From NCBI GenBank assembly GCA_022495995.1, contig JAFEMH010002456.1, positions 186,001 through 250,000 of the forward strand: 64,000 nucleotides of DNA. The letters run 5' to 3'. This stretch comes from Adenophora triphylla var. japonica (taxonomy: Eukaryota; Streptophyta; Magnoliopsida; Asterales; Campanulaceae). Positions 24,318-35,708 of the stretch are shown here, piece by piece. Within the stretch, counting starts at the first letter, position 1. Every line of letters begins with the position of its first letter. Both the position numbers and the translations under genes were made by a program. Under the pieces are notes generated by a model. That model was given only the letters and a program-made list of their open reading frames with translations, was not told the origin of the DNA and ran no database searches.

Positions 24318-24325
24318 TATTTATA
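24318..24325 (-). promoter_or_regulatory. TATA box in the element A LTR
   Basis: The minus strand reads TATAAATA within CACCTATAAATAGAAGGG. It lies inside the LTR in the gag-pol orientation and is the probable U3 promoter. Confidence 0.6.
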
Positions 24326-24473
24326 GGTGAAATTTCAGCATGAGTCCGACCGGACTTAGCTTGAAATCCAGGGGGTTTTGTGAAACTTTGAAAATTGGAG
24401 GGACTTGCTGGCAATTTCTGAGAGTCTGCAAAGGAGTCCGGCCGGACTTGGACTGCATACCAGGTGTATTTTA

Positions 24474-24793
24474 GGCCCCGTTTGTTTCCAAGAAAATGGG
24501 AGGAAAACGTTTTCCGGAAAACGTTTTCCCCATTTTCCGGTGTTTGGTAATTTTCCGGAAAACGTTTTCCCCATTTTCCCCGAAACAAGTTTGTTTTTCG
24601 GAAAACGTTTTCCCATTTTCCGGTGTTTGGTAGTTTTCCGAAAAATGGAGAAAATGTTTTTCAAAAAACATTTTCCGCCGTTTCTAAGGAAAACGTTTTC
24701 CGAATTTTTCCTAAGGAAGTTGTTTTCCGAAAAATGGTGTAAAAAAAGTGGATGGATAATATTTTAATAATAAAAATAATAATAATAATAATC

Positions 24794-24829
<36 letters not shown>

Positions 24830-25079
24830 TAATAATAAAAAAAAAATAATAATAATAATAACAAAATAATAATAAAATAATAATAATAAATTAATAAAAA
24901 AATAATAATAAAATAATAATAATAAAATAATAACATTAATAATAAAATAATAATAAAAATAAAATAATAATAAAATAATAATATTAATAATAAAATAATA
25001 ATAAAAATAAAATAATAATAAAATAATAATAAATATATAATAATAATAACAAAATAATAATAAAATAATAATAAAATAA

Positions 25080-25119
<40 letters not shown>

Positions 25120-25197
25120 TTTATAATAAAATAATAATAAAAATAAAATAATAATAAAATAATAATAATAATAATAATAATAAAATAATAATAATAA

Positions 25198-25233
<36 letters not shown>

Positions 25234-25404
25234 ATAATAATAAAATAATAATAATAAAATAATAATAATAATAAAATAATAATAATAATAACAAAATAAT
25301 AATAAAATAATAATAATAATAATAAAATAATAATAAAATAATAATAATAATAATAATAATAAAATAATAATAAAATAATAATAATAATAAAATAATAATA
25401 ATAA

Positions 25405-25435
<31 letters not shown>

Positions 25436-25667
25436 TAATAATAAAATAATAGTAATAATAATAATAATAATAATTTTCCGAAAAACATCTTCATTTTCCG
25501 GAATTTCCCATTTTTCCCATTTTTCTAAGGAAGTTGTTTTCCAGAAAAACATCTTCCTCATTTTCCGGAAAACGTTTTCCACATTTTCGAAAAACGTTTT
25601 CCTTTTCCGAAAAACATTTTCCATGAAATCATTTTTCGGAAGTTATTTTCCCGAAACAAACGGAGCC
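24474..25667. mobile_element. Tourist/PIF-Harbinger-like MITE inside the A LTR, swollen by an AAT microsatellite
   Basis: The termini are inverted repeats: GGCCCCGTTTGTTTCC on the left, and GGCTCCGTTTGTTTCG read inward from the right. Direct TTA duplications flank it at 24471-24473 and 25668-25670, as expected for PIF/Harbinger insertions. The outer arms are full of GGAAAACGTTTTCC-type palindromes. The core is the AAT array described separately. It has no coding capacity. Confidence 0.85.
24757..25474. repeat. Interrupted AAT/AAAT microsatellite, about 720 bp
   Basis: Nearly pure TAA repeats are broken by AAAAT and AAC variants. Long frames of Tyr/Ile/Leu on the minus strand are by-products of this array. 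Confidence 0.95.
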
Positions 25668-26048
25668 TTAGTCTTTTCTCCTTGATTTTTGATTGAAGGG
25701 TGACTAGAGGGAGGTGACATGCGTGCCAAGTGTCTCATGACTCACCATCCTTGTGGGAGTTCATGCCCGGGTCCCGGTTTTGTCCGTTTTTAAAATAACA
25801 GTCCGAAAAATATCCGAAACGCCCCCGAAAAGTGCCGGAAAGTGCGTTTTTCAGGGAAAGCCATACTTTTACGTGCGATGATGTGTGTTAAGTACGCTTT
25901 GATGTTGGGATGCACGGGGCAGTCCCGAGACGTCTCGTTGGCTTGAGAACGGGAAGCTTAACGGGTTTCGGTTAACCTGGAGCGGATCAGTTAACGGATT
26001 CCGGTTAACTTCTAACGAATTTTGACGATCCGGATTTGGGTACTTACA

Positions 26049-26498
26049 GTATGATTTAATCTTTGTAGCAGGTTATCAGAGTCAAGAGTAGACCGTGCTT
26101 GAACTCATCAAAAAGTTTTTGACTTGTAAATAACAAAGATATTATCTTAGAACTTATTCAAGACACATTTTGTGGAAATTCAGATGTCTTATTTATTGTT
26201 TAGACCGAACCATTTCTGGCTGCCTACGTTCCCCTTTTACAAGAAAGACTAAGGGGCTCAGGTCTTCGTAGTTGATTCTGGTGAACTATTGGGATTTTTG
26301 TTTTTTTTTTGTTTTTTTTGTTTTTTGTTTTTTTTATGTGCAACCATGTCTTTTGCCTAGACCGCCCTTTTTTAGGGTTTTTAGCCTAGCTGGGCATTAC
26401 TCTTTTTGCACTATTTTTTTTTTATGTGCGACCCTGTTTTTTTCATAGACTGTCCTTTTTTGGGGTTTTCAGCCTAGCTGGGTATTACTCTTTTTTCA
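26049..26498. other. 3' noncoding block of element B and T-rich spacer
   Basis: 26079-26280 repeats the block found beside the integrase of element A (3517-3715). Beyond it are T-rich runs and a near-duplicate pair with TTTTTAGGGTTTTTAGCCTA at about 26370 and TTTTTGGGGTTTTCAGCCTA at about 26455. No ORF. Confidence 0.65.
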
Positions 26499-26515
26499 CT
26501 ATTTTTCTCTCTTTT

Positions 26516-26562
<47 letters not shown>

Positions 26563-27966
26563 ACATAATACCGGCGGAGCTTGTCACCGTTGACTGGATG
26601 AACAAAGGGATTGCCGTCCAAGTCCGCAAGCTTCATTGCTCCTCTCGAGAGCATTTTCTGCACCACATACGGGCCAATCCAAACGGGTTCCCACTTTTCT
26701 AGAGGGTTGTCTCTGGTAGGGGGCTTTACTTTCAGTACTAGGTCACCCTCTTTGTTGTCTCTGGCCTTGACCTTTTTGTCGAATGCCCTGGCCATTCACC
26801 TCTGATAGGCTCGGGTGTGTTCCATGGCTTTTAGCCTCCTTTCATCAAGTAGGACCAATTCATCATGCCGACTGCGTAGCCATTCTACTTCATTGACACT
26901 GTTTTTCAGGAGGACCCTCAATGACGGGATCTCCAACTCTACTGGCAGCACCGCTTCCATCCCGTAGGTCAGGGCGAAGGGGGTTTCTCCCGTGGCTGTT
27001 CTGACAGACGTTCTGTAGCCCCAGAGTGCTAGATGCAGCTTTTCGGGCCAGTCACGACCACGGGTGGCCATTTTCCGGATAATCCTTTCGAGTGTCTTAT
27101 TGGCAGCTTCTACTGCTCCATTGGTTTGAGGTCTGTACGGGGATGATTTGTGGTGAGTAACCCTAAATTCTGACAGCAATCTATCGCAGTCACCCCCCAT
27201 TATCTGAAATGATCTCATTGGGCACCCCATATCTACACATGATGTTTTCTTTGACAAACTGGGCCACTTTCTTGGAAGTGAAGACCTTATAGGACTTTGC
27301 CTCTACCCACTTAGTGAAGTAATCCACTGCCACTAGTACAAATTCATGCCCATTGCTTCCTGCCAGGGGCTATCTTCCCTATCACATCAATGCCCAAATT
27401 GTAAACGACCAAGGAGTCGTCATACAGTATAGGTCATGAGGCGGAAGATGATTGATGTTGGCATATCGTTGGCATTTGTCGCACTCTCGGACATGCTGGA
27501 CACAGTCTGTTTCCATGGAGATCCAGTAGTAACCCATTCTGAGGATTACTTGCATCAACGCTCTGGCATTCATATGAGGACCGCAGGGACCATTGTGGAC
27601 TTCGGCCATTAGCTCTCTTGCCCTTTCTTGGATGACACGTAAGAGGAGTGGTCCTTGGTACCGTTTCTTGTACAGGTCGCCCCCTAGGATGACATAATGA
27701 GAGGCCAGCCGTTTCAAGGCTTGCAAGCTCTTGGCTTTGATGCCTTCCCTTGGTCTACCTTCTTCATCTCTGAAAGCTGACTCCCCATCTTTGAGGAACT
27801 GATAAATCTGACTGTACCAGGGTTCCTTGACAGGCTCGGGTCCCAAGTCTATTTTGCAGCAAAAAGCCGGGGCTTCTCTTCTACCCACAGCACATTTATA
27901 CACCCTTTGGTTGAGCCCAAAACCAAACCTTACCCCTCGCTCAAAGCTGACGGACCTGGGGGCCAT
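26499..27966 (-). pseudogene. Element B integrase fragment, frameshifted
   Basis: The minus strand gives a zinc-binding region at 27850-27400 (HYVILGGDLYKKRYQGPLLL, then CDKCQRYANINH), a core at 27257-26796 (YRPQTNGAVEAANKTLERII, WGYRTSVRTATGETPFALTY) and a GPY segment at 26795-26560 (WIGPYVVQKMLSRGAMKLAD). It is closely similar to 5172-3875 of element A, so the two elements belong to one family. The second Asp region is damaged near 27190, and there are at least two frame changes. The open frame 27966-27382 starts MAPRSVSFERG; its first 20 or so codons lie past the recognisable pol homology and may come from other sequence. A (TA)n run at 26519-26560 follows the C-terminus. Confidence 0.85.
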
Positions 27967-28516
27967 TAATCAAGTTTTAAGCCCCCAAAAACCCAGAAAA
28001 TTGAAGAACAGAAGGAGAAATTACCTGTTAATGGGGAAAACGAAGATTCTGGAGGCAAATCAAAGAAGTCTCTGATCTAAGCTACCACATTATTCAAAGG
28101 AGGAGAAGCCAGTACAGTTTTCGTCGCCGGAGATGGTTTTCAAGTGACCGGAGTATCTCTCCTTTGCTCTATGCTCTCGAGTATTTGAAGTTTGTAAAGT
28201 TTGAAATGGGAGAAGTAGGGAGGTATTTATATTTGGAGAAGATGAAGGGTTTTGCCTAGAAAACCCCTCGTAATAATGATGAAGGGCTTTAAATGAAAGT
28301 TGGAATTTTCGAGAAGAATGTCCTTTCAGGGGACGCGTGTCAATTAATGAGGCATCAAAGCTGGCGCAGTCAAATCCTAGCCGCCCACGTCATCAATGGT
28401 CACTCACCGCCCCAATTTCAAATTTCAAATTGATGGCCTTTCAACGAGCTAGGGTTTCATAACCCTGAGGACGCGAACTCCCGGCCCGTCAAGACGACCC
28501 ATGAGTTGGGGGCCAC
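27967..28516 (-). other. Probable promoter side of a truncated antisense gene of another Tat element
   Basis: I see no long ORF. The minus strand has a TATA-like ATATAAATA at 28233-28225 and, downstream of it, ATTAACAGGTAATTTC, an exon-intron-like boundary near 28030. This mirrors the layout of the antisense gene next to the 3' LTR at 49440-50134. The plus strand ends in TTGGGGGCCAC, a polypurine-like tract directly before the LTR at 28517. I infer that this is the 3' internal end of a plus-strand Tat element whose remainder is lost. Confidence 0.45.
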
Positions 28517-29354
28517 TGAACGAAATATTTTGTGATCGGCCGAGCCCAATCCATTCCCTTGCAAAGTGGGCTCTGCAAACCCACCAAGAGACCAAGCCCG
28601 GAGGACCGACGTCAGAGTTGGGTCGTAGCCCGTCTAACAAAGGATGGCTGTCGTCGCCATTGAGCGACCGAGGCCATCCGAGGACGAGGCATCTCACCCA
28701 AACAGCCCGCTCGTCGAGTTATCTCCCAAGTGACGACCCTCCTGGACATACCGCTCCTGGTCGTCGTTTGACAAAGCTTGCTAAACAAGCCAACTTTGGA
28801 TAAAGTCAAACCTGTCACTGGGCCCCTCTGCACATATGTCTCCACGAAACTAGCAGTAGCACCAAAAGTGTGTAGGTGACACTTTCCATTATAAGGAAAA
28901 TCACTGTCCATGACAGGTACATCAGTGTCCTTGCTCGTACGGAGCAATCTTAGGATGCCACGTGGACACATGGGGACAAATCCAATCCAATGGTTGGCAA
29001 TGATCGAATCCAACGGTCCAGATGAAAACCCTAGTTTCTCTCACCCATTATAAATACATGAGCAGTGTCATGGGGCAACTTTCACTATTCACATACACAC
29101 ACCCCCAAGTTCTCAATCTTTCCATATCACCTTCTCCGGCCCATACTGATTCTCACGCCGGAGTGCCTTGCCGGACGTTCTCAATCTTTCCATATCACCT
29201 TCTCCGGCTCATACTGATTCTCACGCCGAAGGGCCTTGTCGGACAAGTCCCGACGCAGTTCACGATTGATTTCTGGTGGTGTGCAGGTCTCAAATCAGCT
29301 CTTTATTCTGCTAGACCTCAATAAGCTGAGCCCGAACGATTTCTTGCATCATCA
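28517..29354 (+). repeat. Isolated Tat-type LTR just upstream of the MATE gene
   Basis: It runs from TGAACGAAATATT after a polypurine-like tract to GCATCATCA at 29354, 838 bp, close to the 840 bp of the Tat LTR in the RPS9 intron. It carries a plus-strand TATA box (TATAAATA, 29049-29056) and a 68-bp tandem duplication (29109 and 29177, starting GTTCTCAATCTTTCC). There is no matching target duplication, as expected if the rest of the element was deleted. It ends about 400 bp before the MATE start codon in the same orientation. Confidence 0.6.
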
Positions 29355-29761
29355 AAACCATTTTTATTTAGAAATCAAATCATATCAAATCGTCTGAATT
29401 GATTGGATTTAGCTTCAAATTACGGTTTAAATCGAATCGGTTTATTATTGTGAATGGTTCGAGCGGGAAGAAATTAAAATCATTTATTAAGATGAGTGTA
29501 AGAAAATAAATACACTCATAATAAGAGTTGAAGGGGGAGAAAGATGTGGTGACAAATATGCCAACGACAAGTTTAATTTATTTCACCCACCCAAATCTTA
29601 TTTGACCCTCCGTTAGTTTCCACCAAACCCAATCGTCCTCAAAAACTTCAAAATCTTTCCACTCAAACTCCTGCTATTTCAACCACCATTGGACTGAAGA
29701 ACGGACGGACGGACGGACGGCAGAAACTTAAATTCAACTTTACATTCGGATTTGCCGGAAC
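29355..29761 (+). promoter_or_regulatory. Promoter and 5' UTR region of the MATE gene
   Basis: AT-rich proximal sequence followed by a C/A-rich leader. A (GGAC)n run at about 29703-29720 lies 40 bp before the start codon. No clear TATA box was fixed within this interval. Confidence 0.45.
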
Positions 29762-32700
29762 ATGGGCGGCGACACGGCGGAACCACTTTTGAGAAATCGG
29801 AGTGAAGAAAATGGGGGAAAAGAGCAAGGAAGCAGCTGGTTTAAGGAATTTGGCGTTGAATCGAAGAAGCTATGGATAATTGCTGGACCTGCTATTTTTA
29901 CAGCTATAGCTCAGTACTCGCTCGGAGCCCTCACTCAGACTTTCACCGGTTTTGTCGGCGATTTGGAACTCGCCGCCTTCTCCATCACCAACTCCGTCAT
30001 CTCCGGTCTTGCCTTCGGTGTCATGGTATTATTATTCTGTACTCTTACCCTTACTTTTATATAAAAAGCTTTTTTTTGTCTATTTAAATTGACATTTATC
30101 CTCGAGATCCTCAAAAACGTGATTGTTCTGCTTTTTAAAAGGCTTCTGCTCTTAAAAAAAAAGTCTCTGAAAAGCTGATTATTATCACGATAATTTAGTA
30201 ACGCATTTTCTATTTTCAAAATTAAACAATTTTATTTGATTACTTTCTAAAATTGGCTTAGAATCATTATCATACCCCTCCATACCATAAGTACCAATTT
30301 AACTATTTTCACACATATTAAGAAATTAGTTAAACTAGATTAATTGATTTAATTTTGAAATGAGTTACTCCATTCTTAAGATATTATCATATCCTAGCAA
30401 TATTACATTGAGCCTTTTTCCTAGCTTAGAAATGGATACTTATGTTGGAACAAAAAAGATACTTATTATAATGGACCAATTACCAATTGATCCCTAATTC
30501 TAATGAATTGAACCAACTAATCCATGGAATATGGGAATCTACCATCAGATCCTTCCATTGTAAATGGACACACATGCCCTTGATAGATTTGACAAAACTA
30601 CACAAATGCCACCGCTTAAGTGACGTGAACGCATGTGGTCCATTTCCCGTCTCCCCCTTTGCACTTTCTTTCTCTCTCTTCCTTTTTTTTTCCCTCAAAA
30701 CTTTAAAATGAAATATCTTAAGATCTAGAAATCAAAAAAAAAAATCTGAAACCCCCGGTGTGTTCGTATCGTCAATACGAATCAAACTAGTAGCATCAAC
30801 ATATAATCTGGAGCAAATTTCAGAAGTTCACGGTATTTACAAAGTTCACATTTGTCTTTGTTAAGTTCACAGTTATTTTTTACACTTGTTCTAATAACAA
30901 TTAAGATAAGTTTACAGTTGTTTTAGCTAAATTCATAATTTATGCATGAAAATGACTATTATTTACTTAATTCACAGATTTTTTTAGTTAAGTTCACAGT
31001 TGTTTTAGTTAAGTTCATAGTTGTTTTTAGTCTTTTATAGCCTTTATTTTTGCAATTTTATGAGATTATTTGACCTATTTGTTAAGTTTACTATTGTTTT
31101 TTGTTAAGTTCATAGTTGTTTTAGTCCTTTATGACCTCTATTTTTGCAATTTTATGAGAATAATTGACATATTTGTTATGTTCACAGTTGTTTTTACTTA
31201 AGTTCACTGATGTTTTTTGTTAAGTTCACAGTTGTTTTAGTACTTTATGGTCTCTATTTTTGCAATTTTATGAGATTATTTGACCTATTTATTAAGTTCA
31301 CAGTTGTTTTAGTCCTTTATGGCCTCTATTTTTGCAATTTTATGAGATTATTTGACATATTTGTTAAGTTCACAGTTGTTTTTAATTAAGTTCACAGTTG
31401 TTTTAGTTAAGTTCACAGTTGTTTTTAGAATTTTATAGTCTTTATTTTTGCAATTTTATGAGATTATTTGACCTATTTGTTAAGTTCACTGTTTTTTTTT
31501 TTAAGTTCACAGTTGTTTTAGTCCTTTATGACTATTTTTTCAATTTTATGAAATTATTTGGCATATTTGTTATGCTCACAGTTGTTTTTACTTAAGTTCA
31601 CTGTTGTTTTTTGTTAAGTTCACAGTTGTTTTAGTCATTTGTGACAAATACCATCCACCACCAGAAGGTTTTATAAAAATCAACACATACTGTAGGAATT
31701 TAATTTAGGGCAAGAGAGATCCAACTGATTTTTCTGGAATGAATACGACTATTACCCTCCTATTTCAAAAGTTTTTTAAAAAAACAACAATCACTTAATT
31801 ACCACTTCTGGCCAAAAGCCTTCTTAAATTAAACCTACACTGCATTTCATAGTCAAAAACTCAAAATATAAGGTAGAGAAACTTAGAGATAGAATGCCAA
31901 AACAAAATCCAGGGAGTCCATAATACAAGAAACCACCGTCTTCATTTTACAATTCTCTCATATAGCCTAAGATTACATCTCGTTTTTGCTCAATTATTCA
32001 GAGATGTTTCTGATCATCCGTATGTTGAAAATGGTGGATGATTGATATTTCTACCCTAATGAGTGATTGCGGAATATCAAAGGCAAGTTCCGTAACCATC
32101 ATCAACCTTACTGCTTCCTCGGCGTAGATCGGATAAGATGAAGATGGCCGGAGTTGCTAGGGCATCAAAGGCCAGATCTGAACAGATCGGAGGAGAAGAA
32201 TAGATCTGGAATGAATACGACGTTACAGGTGGTGTAAGGTGGTCAGATTTGGCGGATTCCGAGAAGATGGTCGCCGGAGATAGGGATGGTCACCGGAGAG
32301 GAGAGAGTCGCCGGAGATAGGGATGGTTGCCGGAGAGAAGAGAGAGACAGAAAGTAGAGAGAAATTAGAGAGAGAGAGTGTGTGTGTGTGTCTGTGTGTG
32401 TCGTGTGTGAATGAGAGGGTGTGTTGGGTAGCGAAGGACTAGATGGAATTTTGATTATGATGCCGGACTAGTCGGTTAAATTTCAAAATACTTGTCTAAA
32501 TTGATCTTTTTACTTAGGATGAAGGACCCAGCGGTAATATTCCCTATTATGAGACGGAGAGAGCCGAGAGAGTGATACTCATCTTAGAAAATAGATTATT
32601 TTAGTTTTTTTTATTGGGACATTATCACTCTTAAAACTTAACCTTTATAACTTTTTCAAACACTCAATTCTAACAATATAGCCATACAAGAAATAACTAA

Positions 32701-35700
32701 AAATGGTATTTTTGACAATCTGTTCAACCATCTATGTAATCTTCCATTTTATCATCATCTTGTTGATTGCTAGTACTTGGACTAATGTGTTGAGGATGAT
32801 GATAGTTGTGGTTTGAAAATCAATCAAATAATTCTAACAATATAGCTATACAAGCATTATATGGACTTGTAACATGAAGCAACCTTTGGAGTCCACTGCA
32901 TTGTACTTCTCTTCTTGAGTTGAAATCAGCTATGGAGGCTTCATGTGAAAAACGGCCTACTTATCATTACCACTACTCCCTTTTACTGTTCACTAGCATT
33001 TTCTTTGATAAAATCATTGTCTGGTTCACTTCATCAGATTTCTGTTCATAGTTGTGCTCGCTTGTGGTTTTTTGACGTGGTTGTTCAAGAGTGTCAGCCC
33101 TGAAAAGGTGTTTGAAATTCTGAGCTAATGTCAATGCATTTGTGAATGCTCACAATAAATATATTATTGCTACAAAGCGGAGATCATTCCAAATACTGAT
33201 AGGTCCTTGTTTATATGACGATGCACATATGCAGTTAGGAATGGGGAGTGCATTGGAGACTCTGTGTGGGCAAGCTTATGGGGCGGGACAAATTTCTATG
33301 TTGGGAGTGTACATGCAAAGATCATGGGTCATCTTATTGACCACAGCATGTCTTATGGTTCCTATTTTCGTCTTCTCTCCTTCTATTCTCTTGTTTTTCG
33401 GTCAGACTGAAGAGATTTCTGCTGCAGCCGGGAAATTTGCAGTCTGGATGCTACCGCAGCTGTTTGCATATTCCTTGAACTTTCCTATACAGAAATTCTT
33501 ACAAGCGCAGAGCAAAGTGCTTGTGATGACATGGGTTTCAGTCGCGGTGCTGGTTTTACATGCAATCATAAGCTGGTTGCTTATATTAAAGCTTGGTTGG
33601 GGTTTAGTTGGAGCCGCAGTTGCTCTAAATTCCTCATGGTGGCTCATCGTTATCTTACAGTTGATTTACATCTTCGTGACCACATCAGATGGTGCTTGGA
33701 CTGGTTTCACATGGCGTGCCTTCGCTGACTTGTTTGGTTTTGTAAAGTTGTCCCTGGCCTCTGCTGTTATGTTATGGTATCTCTTTCCCCGTCCTCCTTG
33801 TGTGTGTGTGTGTACTTTTTTCTTTTTTTTTTTTTTTTAACGGACTACTTGTTCTAGTTTCATATGTATAATTTCTATAAATTATATGGAAATACAATGC
33901 AGCTTAGAGTTTTGGTACTTGATGATACTAGTTGTGATAGTCGGGCGTTTGGAGAACCCTTTGGTACCAGTTGATGCTGTCTCTATCTGGTAAAATACTC
34001 CATAATCCATTTCAGACTTTCAGTAGCCGGTTTTAGTTCTATATATGGTAGTTTTTGGTCTTATTTGTTACTTTTTTGTAGCATGAACATTAATGGATGG
34101 GATGCAATGATAGCAATCGGGTTTAATGCTGCCATAAGGTGATTTATCCCCTACATAAAATTAATGTCGTCTTGCTTCTTTAATATTACTCCCTCCCTCC
34201 GTGCCTGAATGAATGTTCAAATTTCATATTCAGGGACACTTTGAAAATATGTGATTTTATACATTTTAATGGCAAAGATGCATAAATATTCTTGTTATAC
34301 ACTTTCCAAAACATATAATTTTATGATAATAAAATGAATAGCCTTTTTTTTTTGGTAGATATGTGTTTATGGACAAAGCGTTTTACAAAAAAGATATTCA
34401 TTTTGGGACAATTTTTTTTTTGAATTCAGACATTCATTTAGGGATAGAGGGAGCAGTTCGAATAAGAAATCATCTATTTACTTCTGTCTTTTAACTACAC
34501 ATACACATTCATTAACTGAGGTGATTAAAATCTCAATATCTTCCATTCCTCAAGTGGCTTAACATTGCTCTACATTTGTAGCATTATCCAAATGTAGGTT
34601 TCTTATGGAATAACATTTTTGTGGGTGTTTTTACAGTGTGAGAGTATCAAATGAACTTGGAGCTGGTAATGCAAGTCTTGCAAAATTTTCGGTAGTGGTT
34701 GTTTCCATCACCTCAGTAGCTATTGGAATTGTTTGCATGGTGGTTGTGTTTGCCACAAAAGATTCTTTCCCTTACCTTTTCACCAATAGTGAACCAGTTG
34801 CTAAGGAAACTACAAGACTCACAATTTTGCTTGGATTTACAGTTCTCCTAAACAGCCTTCAACCAGTCTTGTCCGGTAATAACATAGAACAGGGAGTTGT
34901 ATTTTTCCGTCTTTCAGATGTTTATTAACACCATTTCTTAATCCTCAAGTTTTTGTTGTTAATTAGGGGTTGCTATTGGAGCTGGATGGCAAGCTTTAGT
35001 AGCATATATCAACATTGGATGTTATTACATTGTGGGATTGCCTGTTGGCTATCTCTTGGGATTCACGTTCAATATTGGAGTCATGGTAAATTGCTATGCT
35101 TTCTTTTCCGTAGTTTAGGAAATCCTATGCAGAAATATTACACTACGTTTATTGGTATAGCTCTTGTAATTAGCAGAAGCTACATCAATCAGTATATAGT
35201 TACACCTCCTGCATAGAGAGAAGAGAACTCTAGTTGCGTTGCAAGTTTGCAACTTGCACAGTCTTGCCCTTTTAATTAAAAAAAATAATCCATGTGTCTC
35301 ATATATTCTGGATGCTATTTACTTATCCTGAATTGCAGGGAATATGGGGTGGGATGATTGGAGGAATCGCTCTGCAGACGGCAATCTTGGTAGTAGTCAC
35401 TTCACTAACCAACTGGAAAACAGAGGTCAGTATTTCTCCTACCCTCGTCTTCTCTTATTAACTACTCTCTCGATCCCAAAATGAATGCCCAAAAAAAAAA
35501 ATTCAAATTTGCTCTTGATCGAGAGCAATTTTGAAATGTTTATTGACATTCAATTTGGGAAGGAGGGAGTATTACGCTCCAAACAGTCCCCTAGCCAGCT
35601 TATAATTTCCGTTAAATTGTATCAATAACATCTGCCACCATTTATTTCCAGGCTGATCAAGCTGAGAGCCGTGTGAGGAGATGGGGAGGAGCAATTGCAG

Positions 35701-35708
35701 CTGAATGA
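29762..35708 (+). CDS. MATE / DETOXIFICATION efflux transporter (DTX27-29-like), eight exons
   Basis: Exons: 29762-30025, 33235-33776, 33903-33989, 34082-34138, 34637-34875, 34967-35085, 35339-35425, 35652-35708. All introns are GT-AG. They join in frame to give 483 aa, the normal length for the plant MATE family. A short hydrophilic N-terminus is followed by about 12 membrane spans forming two MatE halves. Diagnostic motifs are [18 protein letters not shown] (residues 89-106), [39 protein letters not shown] (start of exon 5) and [19 protein letters not shown] (exons 5-6). The sequence is closest to the Arabidopsis DTX27-29 subgroup from memory of the family. Plant MATE proteins export organic cations, flavonoids or other solutes, usually at the tonoplast or plasma membrane, by H+ or Na+ antiport. 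The substrate here cannot be read from sequence. No stop or frameshift is seen, so it looks functional. Intron 1 is 3.2 kb. Confidence 0.93.
30026..33234 (+). other. Intron 1 of the MATE gene, repeat-filled
   Basis: The intron is 3209 bp with GTATTA donor and ATGCAG acceptor. It holds a minisatellite (30835-31640) and a second short repeat with GCCGGAGATAGGGATGG at about 32270-32335. The outer segments at about 30473 (ATAATGGACCAATTACC) and, inverted, at about 32552 look weakly alike. The whole block 30473-32552 may therefore be a decayed DNA transposon. No coding sequence was recognised. Confidence 0.7.
30835..31640. repeat. Minisatellite in MATE intron 1
   Basis: Units of variable length, built on GTTAAGTTCACAGTTGTTTT and on TTTTTGCAATTTTATGAGAT, recur many times. 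They alternate in a higher-order period of roughly 110 bp. The unit is AT-rich with no ORF. Confidence 0.9.
34189..34453. mobile_element. Stowaway-like MITE in MATE intron 4
   Basis: The left end is CTCCCTCCCTCCGTGCCTGA after TA. The right end is the inverted form, CATTCATTTAGGGATAGAGG then GAG, followed by CA where TA is expected. It is 265 bp and AT-rich, and lies wholly inside intron 34139-34636. Confidence 0.75.
35465..35569. mobile_element. Short Stowaway-like MITE in MATE intron 7
   Basis: The inverted ends CTCTCTCGATCCCAAAATGA and CATTCAATTTGGGAAGGAGG are flanked by TA on both sides. At 105 bp with a central palindrome around TTGCTCTTGATCGAGAGCAA, it could fold into a near-complete hairpin. 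Confidence 0.8.

Larger units (their letters stand above)
22788..26048 (-). repeat. 5' LTR of element A (about 3.26 kb)
   Basis: In plus-strand reading it starts TGAAATTACCCGGG at 22788, next to the PBS. It most probably ends ...GGGTACTTACA at 26048, where sequence related to element B begins. The long LTR suits the Ogre/Tat lineage. It contains a tandem duplication (about 23282-23410 and 23440-23580, sharing GTTCGAAGGTCGAACTCCGG), shorter ~35-bp repeats at 23690-23890 (GACGATCGACGAGCCAAACG), and an inserted Tourist-like MITE. The partner LTR is beyond the left edge, so the right boundary is inferred. Confidence 0.7.

Noticed and set aside
24661..25624. Long Tyr/Ile/Leu-rich minus-strand frames
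   Set aside because: They are translations of the AAT microsatellite.
29935..30219. Minus-strand frame overlapping MATE exon 1
   Set aside because: Shadow of the real exon on the other strand.
30835..31640. Regular short repeats that could suggest a CRISPR-like array
   Set aside because: The units vary in length, there are no unique spacers of constant size, and the context is a plant intron. It is a minisatellite.
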